Notes: a model not told the origin generated them from the sequence alone. A DNA stretch of 64,000 bases from Mycobacterium heckeshornense (GCF_016592155.1 NZ_AP024237.1:2666001-2730000), one strand, 5' to 3'. Numbered from the stretch's first letter, positions 37,162 to 45,643 are shown. Numbers and translations are program-made.

Positions 37162-37236
37162 TTTAATCCCCGCCATCGTGTCGGTGAATTGACGGTATCT
37201 TTTCGGCCACGCCGCCTCCCCAGCCCGAACACGCGG

Positions 37237-38676
37237 CTAGGCGAGCTCGTAGTCGGCCAGCTCGGGGCGCGCCATGACCTCGCGAAACCGCGTAAAACTC
37301 CACGGCCACACGGCCGGCAACCCGCGGTCGTCGAGATACCAGCTTTTGCAGCCGGTCACCCACACCGTCTTCGCCGACGCTGTGGCCCGCGCATCCTCGA
37401 AGCGCGCGGTGGCCTCGGGGCTGGCGCTAATCGCTCGGTAGCGACCCTCGCCCAGTGCCTCGATGAGCTGCATGAGGTAGGCGAACTGCGCCTCGGCCAC
37501 GTCGATCAGCGAAAAGTTGCCGACCGGCCCGTTGGGACCGTTGAGCATGAACAAGTTGGGAAAGCCCGGTACCGACACCGACAGATAGGCGAACGGACGG
37601 TGCGCCCACACATCATCGAGGCGAACCCCGTCGCGACCGACAACCTGGATCGGCCGCAGGAACCGGTCCACCCGAAACCCCGTCGCCAGCACCAGCACGT
37701 CCAGCCGGTGCAGCTCACCGTCGGCGGTGCGGATTCCGTCGGGCTCCACGCGGGCGATCGGCTCGGTGACCAGGCGGGCGTTGGGACGCTGGATGGCCTC
37801 GTAGAAGTTGGGCGAGATGATCAACCGTTTGCAGCCGGCCCGGTAGTCGGGCCGCAGCTTGTCTCGCAGCACGGGGTCGGCGACGTTGTCCTCGAGGTTG
37901 GCGTGGGCCGCCTGCTGCAGCTGCTTCAGCTGCGCCGAGTCGGCGTCGACGACCGCGTTGGCGAAGCTTTGCACGAACCCGCTGTTCAGCTCCTCGCGCA
38001 GCTTGCTCAACATCGCCGGATCAGCACGGTATCGGGCCCGGTCCGCCGCGTCGATCGGCGGGTTTTGTACCGGCAGGATCCATTGCGGGGTGCGCTGGAA
38101 CAACCGCAGCTCGGCGACGCTGCCGGTGACGGCGCCGACGATCTGCACCGCCGAGGAGCCGGTGCCGACCACGCCGAGCCGTTTGTCTGCCAGCGTGACG
38201 CCATGGTCCCAGCGGGAGCTGTGGAAAACTCTGCCGGCAAACCGGTGCAGCCCGTCGATGTCGGGATAGCGCGGGTGATGCAGCACGCCGGTGGCGGCGA
38301 TGACGACGTCGGCCTCGTCGGCTTCGCCGGTGGAAGTTGCTACCCGCCAACGGTTTCCCATGTACTCGAGACGACGAACTTCGCAGCCGTAGCGGATCAG
38401 CTCGTCGACGCCGTGGCGGTGCGCGACGCTGTCGAAGTAGGCGAGGATCTCCGGACCGGGCGCGAACGTGTGGCTCCAGTCCGGGTTGGGCGCAAACGTG
38501 TAGGTGTACAGGTGTGACGGCACGTCGCAGGCGATTCCCGGGTAGGTGTTTTCGCGCCACGTGCCGCCGAGCCGATCCGCCTTCTCGTACACGGTGACGT
38601 CGGTGAAGCCGGCCTCGCGCAGTTTGATCGCGGCCAGTATTCCCGCCATCCCTGCCCCGACGATGACGAAGCGCAT
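37237..38676 (-). CDS. flavin-dependent monooxygenase, Baeyer-Villiger type
   Basis: 479 residues. An N-terminal FAD Rossmann motif (VIVGAGMAGILAA) and a second, NADPH-binding one (GVVGTGSSAVQI, near 190) flank the Baeyer-Villiger fingerprint FAGRVFHSSRW (F-x-G-x-x-x-H-x-x-x-W). GGTWRENTYPGIACDVPSHLY is also typical. Such enzymes insert oxygen next to ketones to form esters or oxidise S/N atoms; EthA of Mtb is a relative. Last gene of an NMO-tetR-BVMO run with 1 bp between it and tetR. I recall no BVMO at this spot in Mtb. Confidence 0.9.
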   Translation of the reverse strand: MRFVIVGAGMAGILAAIKLREAGFTDVTVYEKADRLGGTWRENTYPGIACDVPSHLYTYTFAPNPDWSHTFAPGPEILAYFDSVAHRHGVDELIRYGCEVRRLEYMGNRWRVATSTGEADEADVVIAATGVLHHPRYPDIDGLHRFAGRVFHSSRWDHGVTLADKRLGVVGTGSSAVQIVGAVTGSVAELRLFQRTPQWILPVQNPPIDAADRARYRADPAMLSKLREELNSGFVQSFANAVVDADSAQLKQLQQAAHANLEDNVADPVLRDKLRPDYRAGCKRLIISPNFYEAIQRPNARLVTEPIARVEPDGIRTADGELHRLDVLVLATGFRVDRFLRPIQVVGRDGVRLDDVWAHRPFAYLSVSVPGFPNLFMLNGPNGPVGNFSLIDVAEAQFAYLMQLIEALGEGRYRAISASPEATARFEDARATASAKTVWVTGCKSWYLDDRGLPAVWPWSFTRFREVMARPELADYELA

Positions 38677-38677
38677 G

Positions 38678-39307
38678 TCAGCCCCTGCGAGGTCGCAACC
38701 CGTCGAGGATCAGCGACACCACGAAGTCGGCGACCTCGGCGGCCGTGACGCCGTCGTCGGTGGAAAGGCGCCGGTGCGCCAGTTGGCCGATCAGCGCCGC
38801 CAGGGTGTAGGCCACCATCCGCGGCGGCGCCGCCACCACCTCGCCGCGTTGTTGCGCAACGACGATGAACGTTTCGATGTCGTCGATGAACCGTTCGTAG
38901 ATGCCGCCGAGGTGCTTTTCGAATCGGTCGCCCAGGGCGTACGCGTCGCGGAACAACAGCTTCACGGTGGCTTTGTCGGCTTCGAAGAACTCAAGGGTGG
39001 CCTGCACCGCAGCACGAAACGACGCCTCGACACCGTCACCGCCCGGCGCGTCGACCGCCGCGGCGAGGTGGCTGCGCAGGGCCTGCTCTTCGACGGCCAT
39101 CAACGCGTGGAACAGGTCTTCCTTGGAGTCGAAGTACCAATAGACCGACCCGTAGGCGAGCCCGGCCTGTTTCGCGACATCGGCGATGGTTGCGGCGTGA
39201 AAACCCTTGCGCGCAAACACTTCTTTTGCTGCCGCCATGATCTCATCACGGCGCGCGGACTTGTCCTCGTCGCTGACCGCGCGGCGGCGCCGGGTTGGCG
39301 CGCTCAC
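38678..39307 (-). CDS. TetR-family transcriptional regulator (Rv1534-type)
   Basis: 209 residues, GTG start overlapping the upstream NMO stop (GTGA). The N-terminal helix-turn-helix reads TIADVAKQAGLAYGSVYWYF (about residues 43-62). The C-terminal ligand domain runs from SKEDLFHAL to the end. A very basic N-terminus (PTRRRRAV) may add DNA contacts. It is the only regulator in the redox cluster; identical palindromes GATTGA-N4-TCAATC before the NMO/thioesterase pair and before adh are the best candidate operators (inference). Confidence 0.88.
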   Translation of the reverse strand: MSAPTRRRRAVSDEDKSARRDEIMAAAKEVFARKGFHAATIADVAKQAGLAYGSVYWYFDSKEDLFHALMAVEEQALRSHLAAAVDAPGGDGVEASFRAAVQATLEFFEADKATVKLLFRDAYALGDRFEKHLGGIYERFIDDIETFIVVAQQRGEVVAAPPRMVAYTLAALIGQLAHRRLSTDDGVTAAEVADFVVSLILDGLRPRRG

Positions 39308-40425
39308 CGCTCGACCAGCCGCTCGAGGCGCTGCACGGCGTCGATGAACTCCGAGACCATGTCCAGCACCACCGATCGCGCCGGCTGCACTTTGTCCAGC
39401 GAACCGACCACCTGGCCGACGAAGTAGGTCGCCAGCTCACGTGCTTTGGCGCCGGGCTGGTTGGCGGCCTGCTGGATTCGCAGCTGCGGATCGGCGACCA
39501 GCGCGCTTTGCAGCGGCATGCCCAGCGGGTCGGGGCTGCCGGGCCGCTCCCACTCGTCGGTCCAGGCGGTGCGCAGCATGCGGGCGGGCTTGCCGGTCAG
39601 CGACCGCGACCGCACGGTGTCCGTCGACGACGCGGCCAGGAACTTGTCCTTCACCACCGGCGGTGTCTCGGCTTCCTCGGTGGTCAGCCACACCGACCCG
39701 CACCACACACCCTCGGCGCCCAGCGCCAACGCGGCGGCGATCTGGCGGCCGCGGGCAATGCCGCCGGCGGCCAGCACGGGAATCGGGTCGACGGCATCGA
39801 CTATCTCGGGTACCAGCACCATTGTCGCCACCTCGCCGGTGTGGCCGCCGGCCTCGGTGCCCTGCGCGACGATCAGGTCAACACCCGCGGCGGCGTGCCG
39901 CGCTGCGTGCTGTTTGGTGCCGGCCAGGGCGGCCACCAGCACGTCGTTGTCATGGGCGCGACCGACCAGATCCGGTGGCGGCGGGCCCAGCGCGCTGGCG
40001 ATCAGCCGGATGTCGTGGTCGAAGGCGACGTCGAGCAGCGGTTCATAGCCCTTGGGCGAGATGTTGAGCTGGGCGCCCAACGAGACGGGCTCTGACCCGC
40101 GCTGGATTTCGTAGCGGTCGAGAAGGTCGTCGAGGAATGCGCGATGCTCCTGCGGCACCAGCTCCCAAACCTGCTGCGGGTCGATCCCGCCGGCGTCCGC
40201 ACCGACATATTTGGGCGGCAGCAGCAGGTCGACACCGTAAGGCTTGCCGCCGGTCTGCTGCTCGATCCAGCTCAGCTCGGTCTCCAGCCGCTGCGGGCTG
40301 TGCGCTACCGCCCCGAGGATGCCGAAGCCGCCCGCGTTGGACACCGCGGCCACCACGTCACGGCAGTGGCTGAACGCGCAGATAGGGAACTCCACGCCGA
40401 GCAGCTCGGCGACCCTGGTTCGCAC
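39304..40425 (-). CDS. nitronate monooxygenase / 2-nitropropane dioxygenase family (Rv1533-type)
   Basis: 373 residues, FMN TIM-barrel family. The N-terminus VEFPICAFSHCRDVVAAVSNAGGFGILGA is the family signature. VDLIVAQGTEAGGHTG (near 175) contains the FMN/catalytic His segment, followed by PVLAAGGIARGRQIAAALALGAEGVWCG, the phosphate-binding region. Members oxidise nitronates or act as enoyl reductase-like flavoenzymes; the native substrate is unclear. First gene of the NMO-tetR-BVMO run; its ATG is 23 bp from a palindromic site. Confidence 0.9.
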   Translation of the reverse strand: MRTRVAELLGVEFPICAFSHCRDVVAAVSNAGGFGILGAVAHSPQRLETELSWIEQQTGGKPYGVDLLLPPKYVGADAGGIDPQQVWELVPQEHRAFLDDLLDRYEIQRGSEPVSLGAQLNISPKGYEPLLDVAFDHDIRLIASALGPPPPDLVGRAHDNDVLVAALAGTKQHAARHAAAGVDLIVAQGTEAGGHTGEVATMVLVPEIVDAVDPIPVLAAGGIARGRQIAAALALGAEGVWCGSVWLTTEEAETPPVVKDKFLAASSTDTVRSRSLTGKPARMLRTAWTDEWERPGSPDPLGMPLQSALVADPQLRIQQAANQPGAKARELATYFVGQVVGSLDKVQPARSVVLDMVSEFIDAVQRLERLVER

Positions 40426-40448
40426 GAACCACGACGCTACGAGTTATT

Positions 40449-40464
40449 GATTGATGTGTCAATC
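40449..40464. promoter_or_regulatory. operator-like palindrome GATTGA-TGTG-TCAATC
   Basis: Perfect 6-bp arms with a 4-bp spacer in the 59-bp divergent gap, 23 bp before the NMO start and 20 bp before the thioesterase start. Flanks also match the second site (tTGATTGATGnGTCAATCGCG). Likely the TetR regulator's binding site, covering both divergent promoters. Confidence 0.65.
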
Positions 40465-40484
40465 GCGTGCGGTACAGTGCGGCC

Positions 40485-40913
40485 ATGGCTTTGACCGAGG
40501 ACCAGCAGCACAAGCGCCGCCAGGCGGTGCGCGACCTCATGCCGACGACGCCGTTCCTGGCCGGCCTGGGCATCGTGTTCGAACGCTACGAGCCGGACGA
40601 CGTCATCATCCGATTGCCGTTTCGAGAGGATCTGACCAACGACGGCACCTACTTTCACGGCGGGGTGATCGCGTCGGTGATGGACACCGCCGGCGCCGCG
40701 GCGGCCTGGTCTAATCACGACTTCGACAAGGGGATGCGTGCCTCCACCGTCGCGATGAGCATCCAGTACACCGGCGCCGCCAAGCGCTGCGACCTGCTGT
40801 GTCATGCACGCACCGCGCGGCGGCGAAAGGAGCTGACCTTCACCGAGATCACCGCTACCGACACCGCGGGCAACATCGTCGCCCACGCGGTGCAGACCTA
40901 CCGGATCGTCTGA
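40485..40913 (+). CDS. PaaI-type hotdog-fold thioesterase (Rv1532c-type)
   Basis: 142 residues, single hotdog domain. TPFLAGLGIVFERYEPDDV precedes NDGTYFHGGVIASVMDTAGAAAAW, which is the family's HGG active-site region (Gly/His and Asp). It ends with the TDTAGNIVAHAVQTYRIV strands. It probably hydrolyses an acyl- or aryl-CoA produced by the neighbouring oxidative enzymes. Divergent from NMO and convergent with the CMD gene 10 bp downstream. Confidence 0.88.
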   Translation: MALTEDQQHKRRQAVRDLMPTTPFLAGLGIVFERYEPDDVIIRLPFREDLTNDGTYFHGGVIASVMDTAGAAAAWSNHDFDKGMRASTVAMSIQYTGAAKRCDLLCHARTARRRKELTFTEITATDTAGNIVAHAVQTYRIV

Positions 40914-40923
40914 GGTCTCGCCG

Positions 40924-41487
40924 CTACGGGGCCTGGCCGTCCGGTGGCCAGCTGGCGACGCCGTCTTCCAACGGAACGTCGAGGCTCTGGACGATCGTGG
41001 CGATCATCCGCCAGGCCGCGATCGCGGTGACGAGCTCGATCAGCACGGCGGGGTCGCCCGCGAGTTCGCGTTGGCACGCAGCCCAATTCTCCGCGCTTAC
41101 CGCCCCGTCGCGCACGACGTCGTCGGTGGCCGCGAGCACCGCGCGCTCGGCGGGCCCGAACCCCTCGTGGGCGCGCCAGTCGCGCACGCCGAGCAAATCG
41201 TCGGCCGAGACACCCAGGCCCTGCGCGACCCGCCAATGCTGGGTCCACTCGTAGTCCGCCGCGGTGAGCCAGCCGATGCGCATGATCACCAATTCGCGCA
41301 GCCGCGGATCAAGCGAGCCGTGCCACAGCATGCTTGCCAGCAAGTCGTTGATGGAGCGGGCCAGCAGCGGGTGGTTCAACAACACCTGGAAGATCGCCAA
41401 CTCGGCCATGTAGTTGGGCACGCCTGCTTCGTCGGCTGCGGCCTTGGCCTCCTCGACCGGCAGCCGCGGCACACGCGGCCCGGTCAT
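40924..41487 (-). CDS. carboxymuconolactone decarboxylase-family protein (AhpD-like, Rv1531-type)
   Basis: 187 residues, all-helical CMD/AhpD-like fold: LARSINDLLASMLWHGSLDPRLRELVIMRIGWLT and YEWTQHWRVAQGLGVSADDL. The CxxC thiol pair of true AhpD peroxidases is absent (the site reads YEWTQH), so classical peroxidase activity is unlikely; a decarboxylase or small-molecule-binding role is possible. The start overlaps the adh stop (ATGA), so it is translationally coupled to adh. Confidence 0.87.
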   Translation of the reverse strand: MTGPRVPRLPVEEAKAAADEAGVPNYMAELAIFQVLLNHPLLARSINDLLASMLWHGSLDPRLRELVIMRIGWLTAADYEWTQHWRVAQGLGVSADDLLGVRDWRAHEGFGPAERAVLAATDDVVRDGAVSAENWAACQRELAGDPAVLIELVTAIAAWRMIATIVQSLDVPLEDGVASWPPDGQAP

Positions 41488-42587
41488 GGCGTGATCACCC
41501 CGTGGACGGGTGGGACGCCGGCACGTTCGCCGGCCATCGTTGCGATCAGCTCCTCGGCATCGTCGAGACCGACACAGCGACGAGGCAGGCTCTCGAACGG
41601 GTAGCGGCCCGACGCGAGCAGCTCAAGCGCCGCCCGGTATGCGGCGACATCGACCCCGAGCGCGCCGAGGACACGTAATTCCTTGAGCACCAAGATGTCT
41701 GGCGAGAAACCCGGGGCGCCGCTGTCAAAGCCTCTGGTGCCGGCGATCACGACGGTGCCGGCCGGACGGGCGAGCGCGATCGCTTGCGCGAAGGCCGCCG
41801 GCGCTCTGGCGGTGACGTCGACGACGACGTCGGCCAGCCGGCCAGCCGCTTTCGTCAAGGCGGCGGTTGGATCATCGACGGCCACGTCGACCGCCAGGTC
41901 GGCGCCGAACTTCGCCGCCAGCGCCAGCCGTTCGGAGTCGCGTGGGCCCAGTCCCGTCACCATGACGAATCCGGCGCCGGCCTGTTTAGCCGCGGCCGCG
42001 GCGCACAACCCGCGAATCCCGGGACCGAGCACCGCGACGACGTCACCCGGCTTGGTTCCGGGGAGCGTTGCGCCCCAGCGTATTCCAGCCCCCAACGGAT
42101 TGAACAAGGTGGCGACGACCGGATCGAGGTCGGGCGGTATCGGCAACACCATCGAATCCGGCGACAGGTACTGGTAGTCGGCGTAGCCGCCCCACAAACC
42201 GGGTGGACGATCGACGGAAATGAACCCATACATGTCGGCAACCCCGTGGCGCTCACAACGCCGGTATTGTCCGGCAAGGCAATTCGCGCATTCTCGGCAC
42301 GACTGGAAGACTTCGACGGCGACCCGATCGCCGACGGCGACGCCCCAGCGCTGCGCTGCCCGCGGGCCGATCGCTTCGATAGTTCCTACCGTCTCGTGAC
42401 CCGGGATGAATGCGAAACCGCCCGACAACTCGCCGGTGTACTCCTCGTGGTCGGTGCCACAGAGCCCGCAGGCCACCACCCGGACCACCGCGTCATCGGC
42501 GCCCACCGCGGGCAACGGGAGATGGCGACTCACCAGGCGCCGGGGTGCCTCCAGTACCAGGGCCCGCGCCATCGCGTCGCGCGACAT
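41484..42587 (-). CDS. adh: zinc-dependent alcohol dehydrogenase (Rv1530-type)
   Basis: 367-residue medium-chain dehydrogenase, same length as Mtb Adh (Rv1530). Catalytic zinc ligands lie in CGLCGTDHEEY and GHETVG; the structural zinc site is CRECANCLAGQYRRCE near residue 97. The Rossmann segment is VVAVLGPGIRGLCAAAAAK. It oxidises an unidentified alcohol to aldehyde or ketone, which could feed the BVMO in the same putative regulon. Operon adh-CMD; operator-like site 22 bp upstream of the ATG. Confidence 0.93.
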   Translation of the reverse strand: MSRDAMARALVLEAPRRLVSRHLPLPAVGADDAVVRVVACGLCGTDHEEYTGELSGGFAFIPGHETVGTIEAIGPRAAQRWGVAVGDRVAVEVFQSCRECANCLAGQYRRCERHGVADMYGFISVDRPPGLWGGYADYQYLSPDSMVLPIPPDLDPVVATLFNPLGAGIRWGATLPGTKPGDVVAVLGPGIRGLCAAAAAKQAGAGFVMVTGLGPRDSERLALAAKFGADLAVDVAVDDPTAALTKAAGRLADVVVDVTARAPAAFAQAIALARPAGTVVIAGTRGFDSGAPGFSPDILVLKELRVLGALGVDVAAYRAALELLASGRYPFESLPRRCVGLDDAEELIATMAGERAGVPPVHGVITP

Positions 42588-42609
42588 ACGCGCACCTTAC
42601 GGACTTGTT

Positions 42610-42625
42610 GATTGATGAGTCAATC
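42610..42625. promoter_or_regulatory. operator-like palindrome GATTGA-TGAG-TCAATC upstream of adh
   Basis: Same arms, same spacer length and the same flanking TTGATTGATG-GTCAATCGCG as the site at 40449-40464, located 22 bp before the adh start. Two near-identical 20-mers at promoter distance from co-localised genes indicate a shared regulator. Confidence 0.65.
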
Positions 42626-42949
42626 GCGACGTTGGCGGCGCTATGTCCGGGGCCGCTGCCGAAATGCCGCCGCTTAGGACGGCCATTCGGCCTTTACGCG
42701 TGTCGAGGAACTTAGAACCCGGCACAAAATGACCGCGCCAATGCGCAGCCGATGGACTCCGGAATTAACAGCCTAAAAAGCCGGCGCGCATTAGTGTACC
42801 GGATAAGCCAAAAAATTGGCTGGCTTTTTGTGAAGAAATGTTCTTAGGCAGTGCACAGCTAGTTGAGTCGTGCGCCAAGGATGCAGCGGCTAGGCTGATA
42901 ACATCGCCGTCGAATACCCGGCGATGAATTCGTGAAAGGTGTTTCATAA
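42626..42949. other. intergenic stretch upstream of the TB8.4-like gene
   Basis: About 320 bp with no credible gene on either strand. Its right part is clearly richer in A/T than the surroundings. It holds an inverted repeat: aaaaagccggc at 42775-42785 pairs, with one mismatch, with gctggcttttt at 42819-42829, around short inner hairpins. It is followed by TTTTTG and could be a terminator. TGATAACAT near 42896 is a possible -10 region for the secreted-protein gene, without a clear -35. Confidence 0.5.
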
Positions 42950-43285
42950 ATGGTCACATTGTCGTCGCCCAGACTGGCGACCGCGGTCGGTGCCGTGGCA
43001 TTGTCACTGACCGCCGGAGCCGGCTTGGCTTCCGCGCAGCCAGATGATCCGGTCGTTAACACCACTTGCACCTATCCTCAGGTGGTTTCGGCACTCAACG
43101 CCCAGGATCCGGCCGCTGCTGCGCAGTTCAACGCGTCGCCGGTGGCGCAGTCGGCGCTGCGCAGATTCCTCGCTTCGCCGCCCGCTCAGCGCCAGCAGAT
43201 GATCCAGCAGCTGCAGGCCAGCCCCGGGGGCCAGCAGTACCTCGGAACGATCGAACAGATCGCCCAGATCTGCAATAACTACTGA
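42950..43285 (+). CDS. secreted TB8.4 / haemophore-related small protein
   Basis: 111 residues with a signal peptide of about 28-30 residues (ending LASAQPDD). The mature part has two cysteines (TTCTYPQV and AQICNNY) and the pattern QVVSALNAQDPAAAAQFNASPVAQSALRRFL. This is very like Mtb TB8.4 (Rv1174c), whose family is annotated as haemophore-related with Rv0203. A haem-binding or extracellular role is inferred from that family. In Mtb the homologue lies elsewhere, so its location here between adh and lipL is specific to this lineage. Confidence 0.87.
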   Translation: MVTLSSPRLATAVGAVALSLTAGAGLASAQPDDPVVNTTCTYPQVVSALNAQDPAAAAQFNASPVAQSALRRFLASPPAQRQQMIQQLQASPGGQQYLGTIEQIAQICNNY

Positions 43286-43291
43286 GCCGCA

Positions 43292-43309
43292 CCGCGCACA
43301 CTTGCGCGG
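43292..43309. terminator. short GC hairpin after the TB8.4-like gene
   Basis: ccgcgca-cact-tgcgcgg, a perfect 7-bp stem with a 4-base loop, begins 6 bp after the stop codon. Possible U-less terminator; it lies between convergent genes. Confidence 0.45.
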
Positions 43310-43335
43310 GTTCCGATGACGCTGCCTGAAGCGCC

Positions 43336-44601
43336 TCAGCCGGCGGCGGCTCCCGGCCGGGGGAACGAGGCCCCGAAATCAGGCACCGGCTGAAGCCCCC
43401 GTCGCCGAGCCAGTGACGCGCCCCGGCGCAGCATGGCGCCCATTGCGACAAACCCGGCATGGTCGACAACCACGAACGGCGACAACAGCCTGTTATGCAC
43501 GAAAGCGAAGGCCACACCGCTCGCCGGATCGGCCCAGCCCAGTGAGCCACCCAGCCCTGCATGACCGAAGCCCGGCATCACGTTGAACGGCACGCGATGA
43601 TAACCCATGTGAAATGCCAACGGCACCAAAATGTTTCGGTCGGGCCGCAGGCTCCTCCGTCCACTTAGAGTGGCCACCAGGTCCCGCGAAAGGAACTGGG
43701 TGCCGTCGATTCGGCCGCCGTTGGCGATGGCGCCGTACATCCGCGCCAAGCTTCGCGCCGTGGCCACCCCGTTCACCGACGGAATCTCCGCGTCGAGCAA
43801 CGGAATGTCGCCCTGCACAACGGCTCTCATACCAGGGAAGTACATCGAGCCGAACCCGGCGGACAGCTCCAGTGCGGCGATCCGCGGAGCGATGCTGTTG
43901 AACACCGGGTTGGGGATGGTGCTTTGCGGCATGATGATTTGCGCGACCCTCGTCGGCGACTCCAGCGGCGGGCGGCCCAGGTGCAGTCCGTCGGTGTCCA
44001 GCGGCTCGGCCAGCTCCTCGCGAACCAGCTCCCGCATCCCCTTGCCGGTGACGGCCCGGGCCAGCCCCGACATCAGCCAGCCATATGTCAACGCGTGATA
44101 CGCGGGTTTGCCCAGCAGGCTGCCCGGGGCGGCGGCAGCGATCCGCTGTTCCATCCGCACGTGATCGAGCAAGTCTTCCTTGGTGGCGCCCCGCAGGTGC
44201 GAGAGGCCGGCACGGTGGCGCATTACCTGGCGGACGGTGATGCCCTCTTTGCCGTTTGCCCCGAACTCGGGCCAGTACCGAGCAACGGGCGCGTCGTAGT
44301 CGATCAACCCGCGGTCGGCCAGCCGGTGGATGACAGTGGAGGCCATACCCTTAGTCGCCGAGAACACCATCGCGCCGGTATCCGCCGACCACGGCACCTC
44401 ACCGGCCCGGTCTGCCCAGCCCGTCCACACGTCGACGACGGGCTCGCCGTCGACGTATACCGCCAGCGCGCCGCCGCCGAATCGACGTGACGGAAAAATG
44501 CCGGCGAAGCTGCGTACCGCGCAGGCAAAGTGCGGATCCGCTGCGCCGTGAACGCCACGGGGCAGCACGGCACCGCGATAGCCACGGGTTTCTTGTCCCA
44601 T
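43336..44601 (-). CDS. lipL: serine beta-lactamase-like esterase LipL
   Basis: 421 residues from the ATG at 44601 (MGQETRGYRGAVLPRGVHG); in-frame extension to 44634 is possible. Class C beta-lactamase/esterase fold: the S-x-x-K motif is FSATKGMAS near residue 91, the Y-x-N-equivalent lies in the YHALTYGWL region, and the third-motif area is near FGHAGLGGSLGWADP. It matches Mtb LipL (Rv1497, 429 residues) over the whole length, a cell-surface esterase with both lipase- and beta-lactamase-type motifs. It follows meaB as in Mtb. Confidence 0.92.
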   Translation of the reverse strand: MGQETRGYRGAVLPRGVHGAADPHFACAVRSFAGIFPSRRFGGGALAVYVDGEPVVDVWTGWADRAGEVPWSADTGAMVFSATKGMASTVIHRLADRGLIDYDAPVARYWPEFGANGKEGITVRQVMRHRAGLSHLRGATKEDLLDHVRMEQRIAAAAPGSLLGKPAYHALTYGWLMSGLARAVTGKGMRELVREELAEPLDTDGLHLGRPPLESPTRVAQIIMPQSTIPNPVFNSIAPRIAALELSAGFGSMYFPGMRAVVQGDIPLLDAEIPSVNGVATARSLARMYGAIANGGRIDGTQFLSRDLVATLSGRRSLRPDRNILVPLAFHMGYHRVPFNVMPGFGHAGLGGSLGWADPASGVAFAFVHNRLLSPFVVVDHAGFVAMGAMLRRGASLARRRGLQPVPDFGASFPRPGAAAG

Positions 44602-44653
44602 ATTGGTGAATTTACCCACCCGCTTGGCAAACAATCCTTAAGTTACCTTTCCG

Positions 44654-45643
44654 TTAGGCTGATGCAACCTTAAGTATTTGCTGAGCCGCCATAGCCGGGG
44701 TCAATTCGCCAGTTAACACCCGCCGCTCGAGGTCCGCGCGGATCTTGCGGACCTCGGGATTGGACAGCACCCGTTCCAGCACCGTGTCGCGAACCATCTG
44801 CCAGGTCCAGTCGACCTGCTGCGCGCGGCGGCGCGCCTCGAACTCACCGGCCTCCGTCAGCACCCGGCGGTGACGCTCGACGGTGTCCCACAGCTCCTCC
44901 AGGCCCGTTCCCTCGAGGGCACTCATGGTCAAAACCGGTGGGCGCCAAAGGGTATCGCGTGGATAGATCAACCGGATCACCGACGACAGCTCGCGGGCGG
45001 CGACCCGCGCCTCGGCCACATGTTCGCCGTCGGCCTTGTTGACCACCACGATGTCGGCCAACTCCAGCACGCCCTTCTTGATGCCTTGCAGCTGATCACC
45101 GGTGCGGGCCAGCGTCAGGAAGATAAAGGTGTCGACCATGTTGGCCACCGCCACCTCGGATTGGCCGACGCCGACGGTCTCGACCAAGATCACGTCGAAG
45201 CCCGCGGCCTCGAGCAGCACGATGGTTTCCCGGGTGGCTTTGGCCACCCCGCCCAGCGTGCCCGAGGTCGGGGACGGGCGGATATAGGCGTCGGGATGCG
45301 TTGCCAGCCGGGGCATCCGGGTCTTGTCGCCCAGGATCGACCCCCCGGTGCGGGTCGACGAGGGATCGACAGCCAGCACCGCCACCCGATGGCCTTGCTC
45401 GATCAGCTTCATGCCGAGCGCTTCGATCGCCGTCGACTTGCCTACCCCGGGTACTCCGGTGATACCGACATGGTGAGCGCTTCCCGCCGCGGGCATCAGC
45501 GCCAGCAACAGCTGTTGGGCCTGCTCGCGGTGATCGACGCGGGTGGATTCCACCAACGTGATCGCGCGCGGCAGTGCGGCGCGGTCGCCGCTGCTCACAG
45601 CGGCCGCCAGCTCGTCGACGGTGTCGATGTCCTGGGCAGCCAT
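44654..45643 (-). CDS. meaB: MeaB/ArgK GTPase, methylmalonyl-CoA mutase chaperone
   Basis: 329-residue G3E GTPase that protects and reloads adenosylcobalamin in methylmalonyl-CoA mutase. The P-loop GITGVPGVGKST lies near residue 60, the Mg2+/base motifs are AVDPSSTRTGGSILGDKTRM and VETVGVGQSE, and NKAD gives guanine specificity. The ATG follows the mutB stop with no gap, so it is one operon mutA-mutB-meaB. Homologue of Rv1496. The mazEF4 toxin pair I recall nearby in Mtb is absent. Confidence 0.95.
   Translation of the reverse strand: MAAQDIDTVDELAAAVSSGDRAALPRAITLVESTRVDHREQAQQLLLALMPAAGSAHHVGITGVPGVGKSTAIEALGMKLIEQGHRVAVLAVDPSSTRTGGSILGDKTRMPRLATHPDAYIRPSPTSGTLGGVAKATRETIVLLEAAGFDVILVETVGVGQSEVAVANMVDTFIFLTLARTGDQLQGIKKGVLELADIVVVNKADGEHVAEARVAARELSSVIRLIYPRDTLWRPPVLTMSALEGTGLEELWDTVERHRRVLTEAGEFEARRRAQQVDWTWQMVRDTVLERVLSNPEVRKIRADLERRVLTGELTPAMAAQQILKVASA

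Noticed and set aside
36478..37192. Plus-strand ORFs in the region upstream of the Rv1535-like gene
   Set aside because: The region is explained on the minus strand by promoter, M-box aptamer and leader; plus-strand frames lack ribosome sites and family features.
45102..45287. A MazEF-type toxin-antitoxin pair near meaB, as expected from Mtb
   Set aside because: mutB, meaB and lipL are directly adjacent with no room for mazEF; the small frames here are antisense to meaB.
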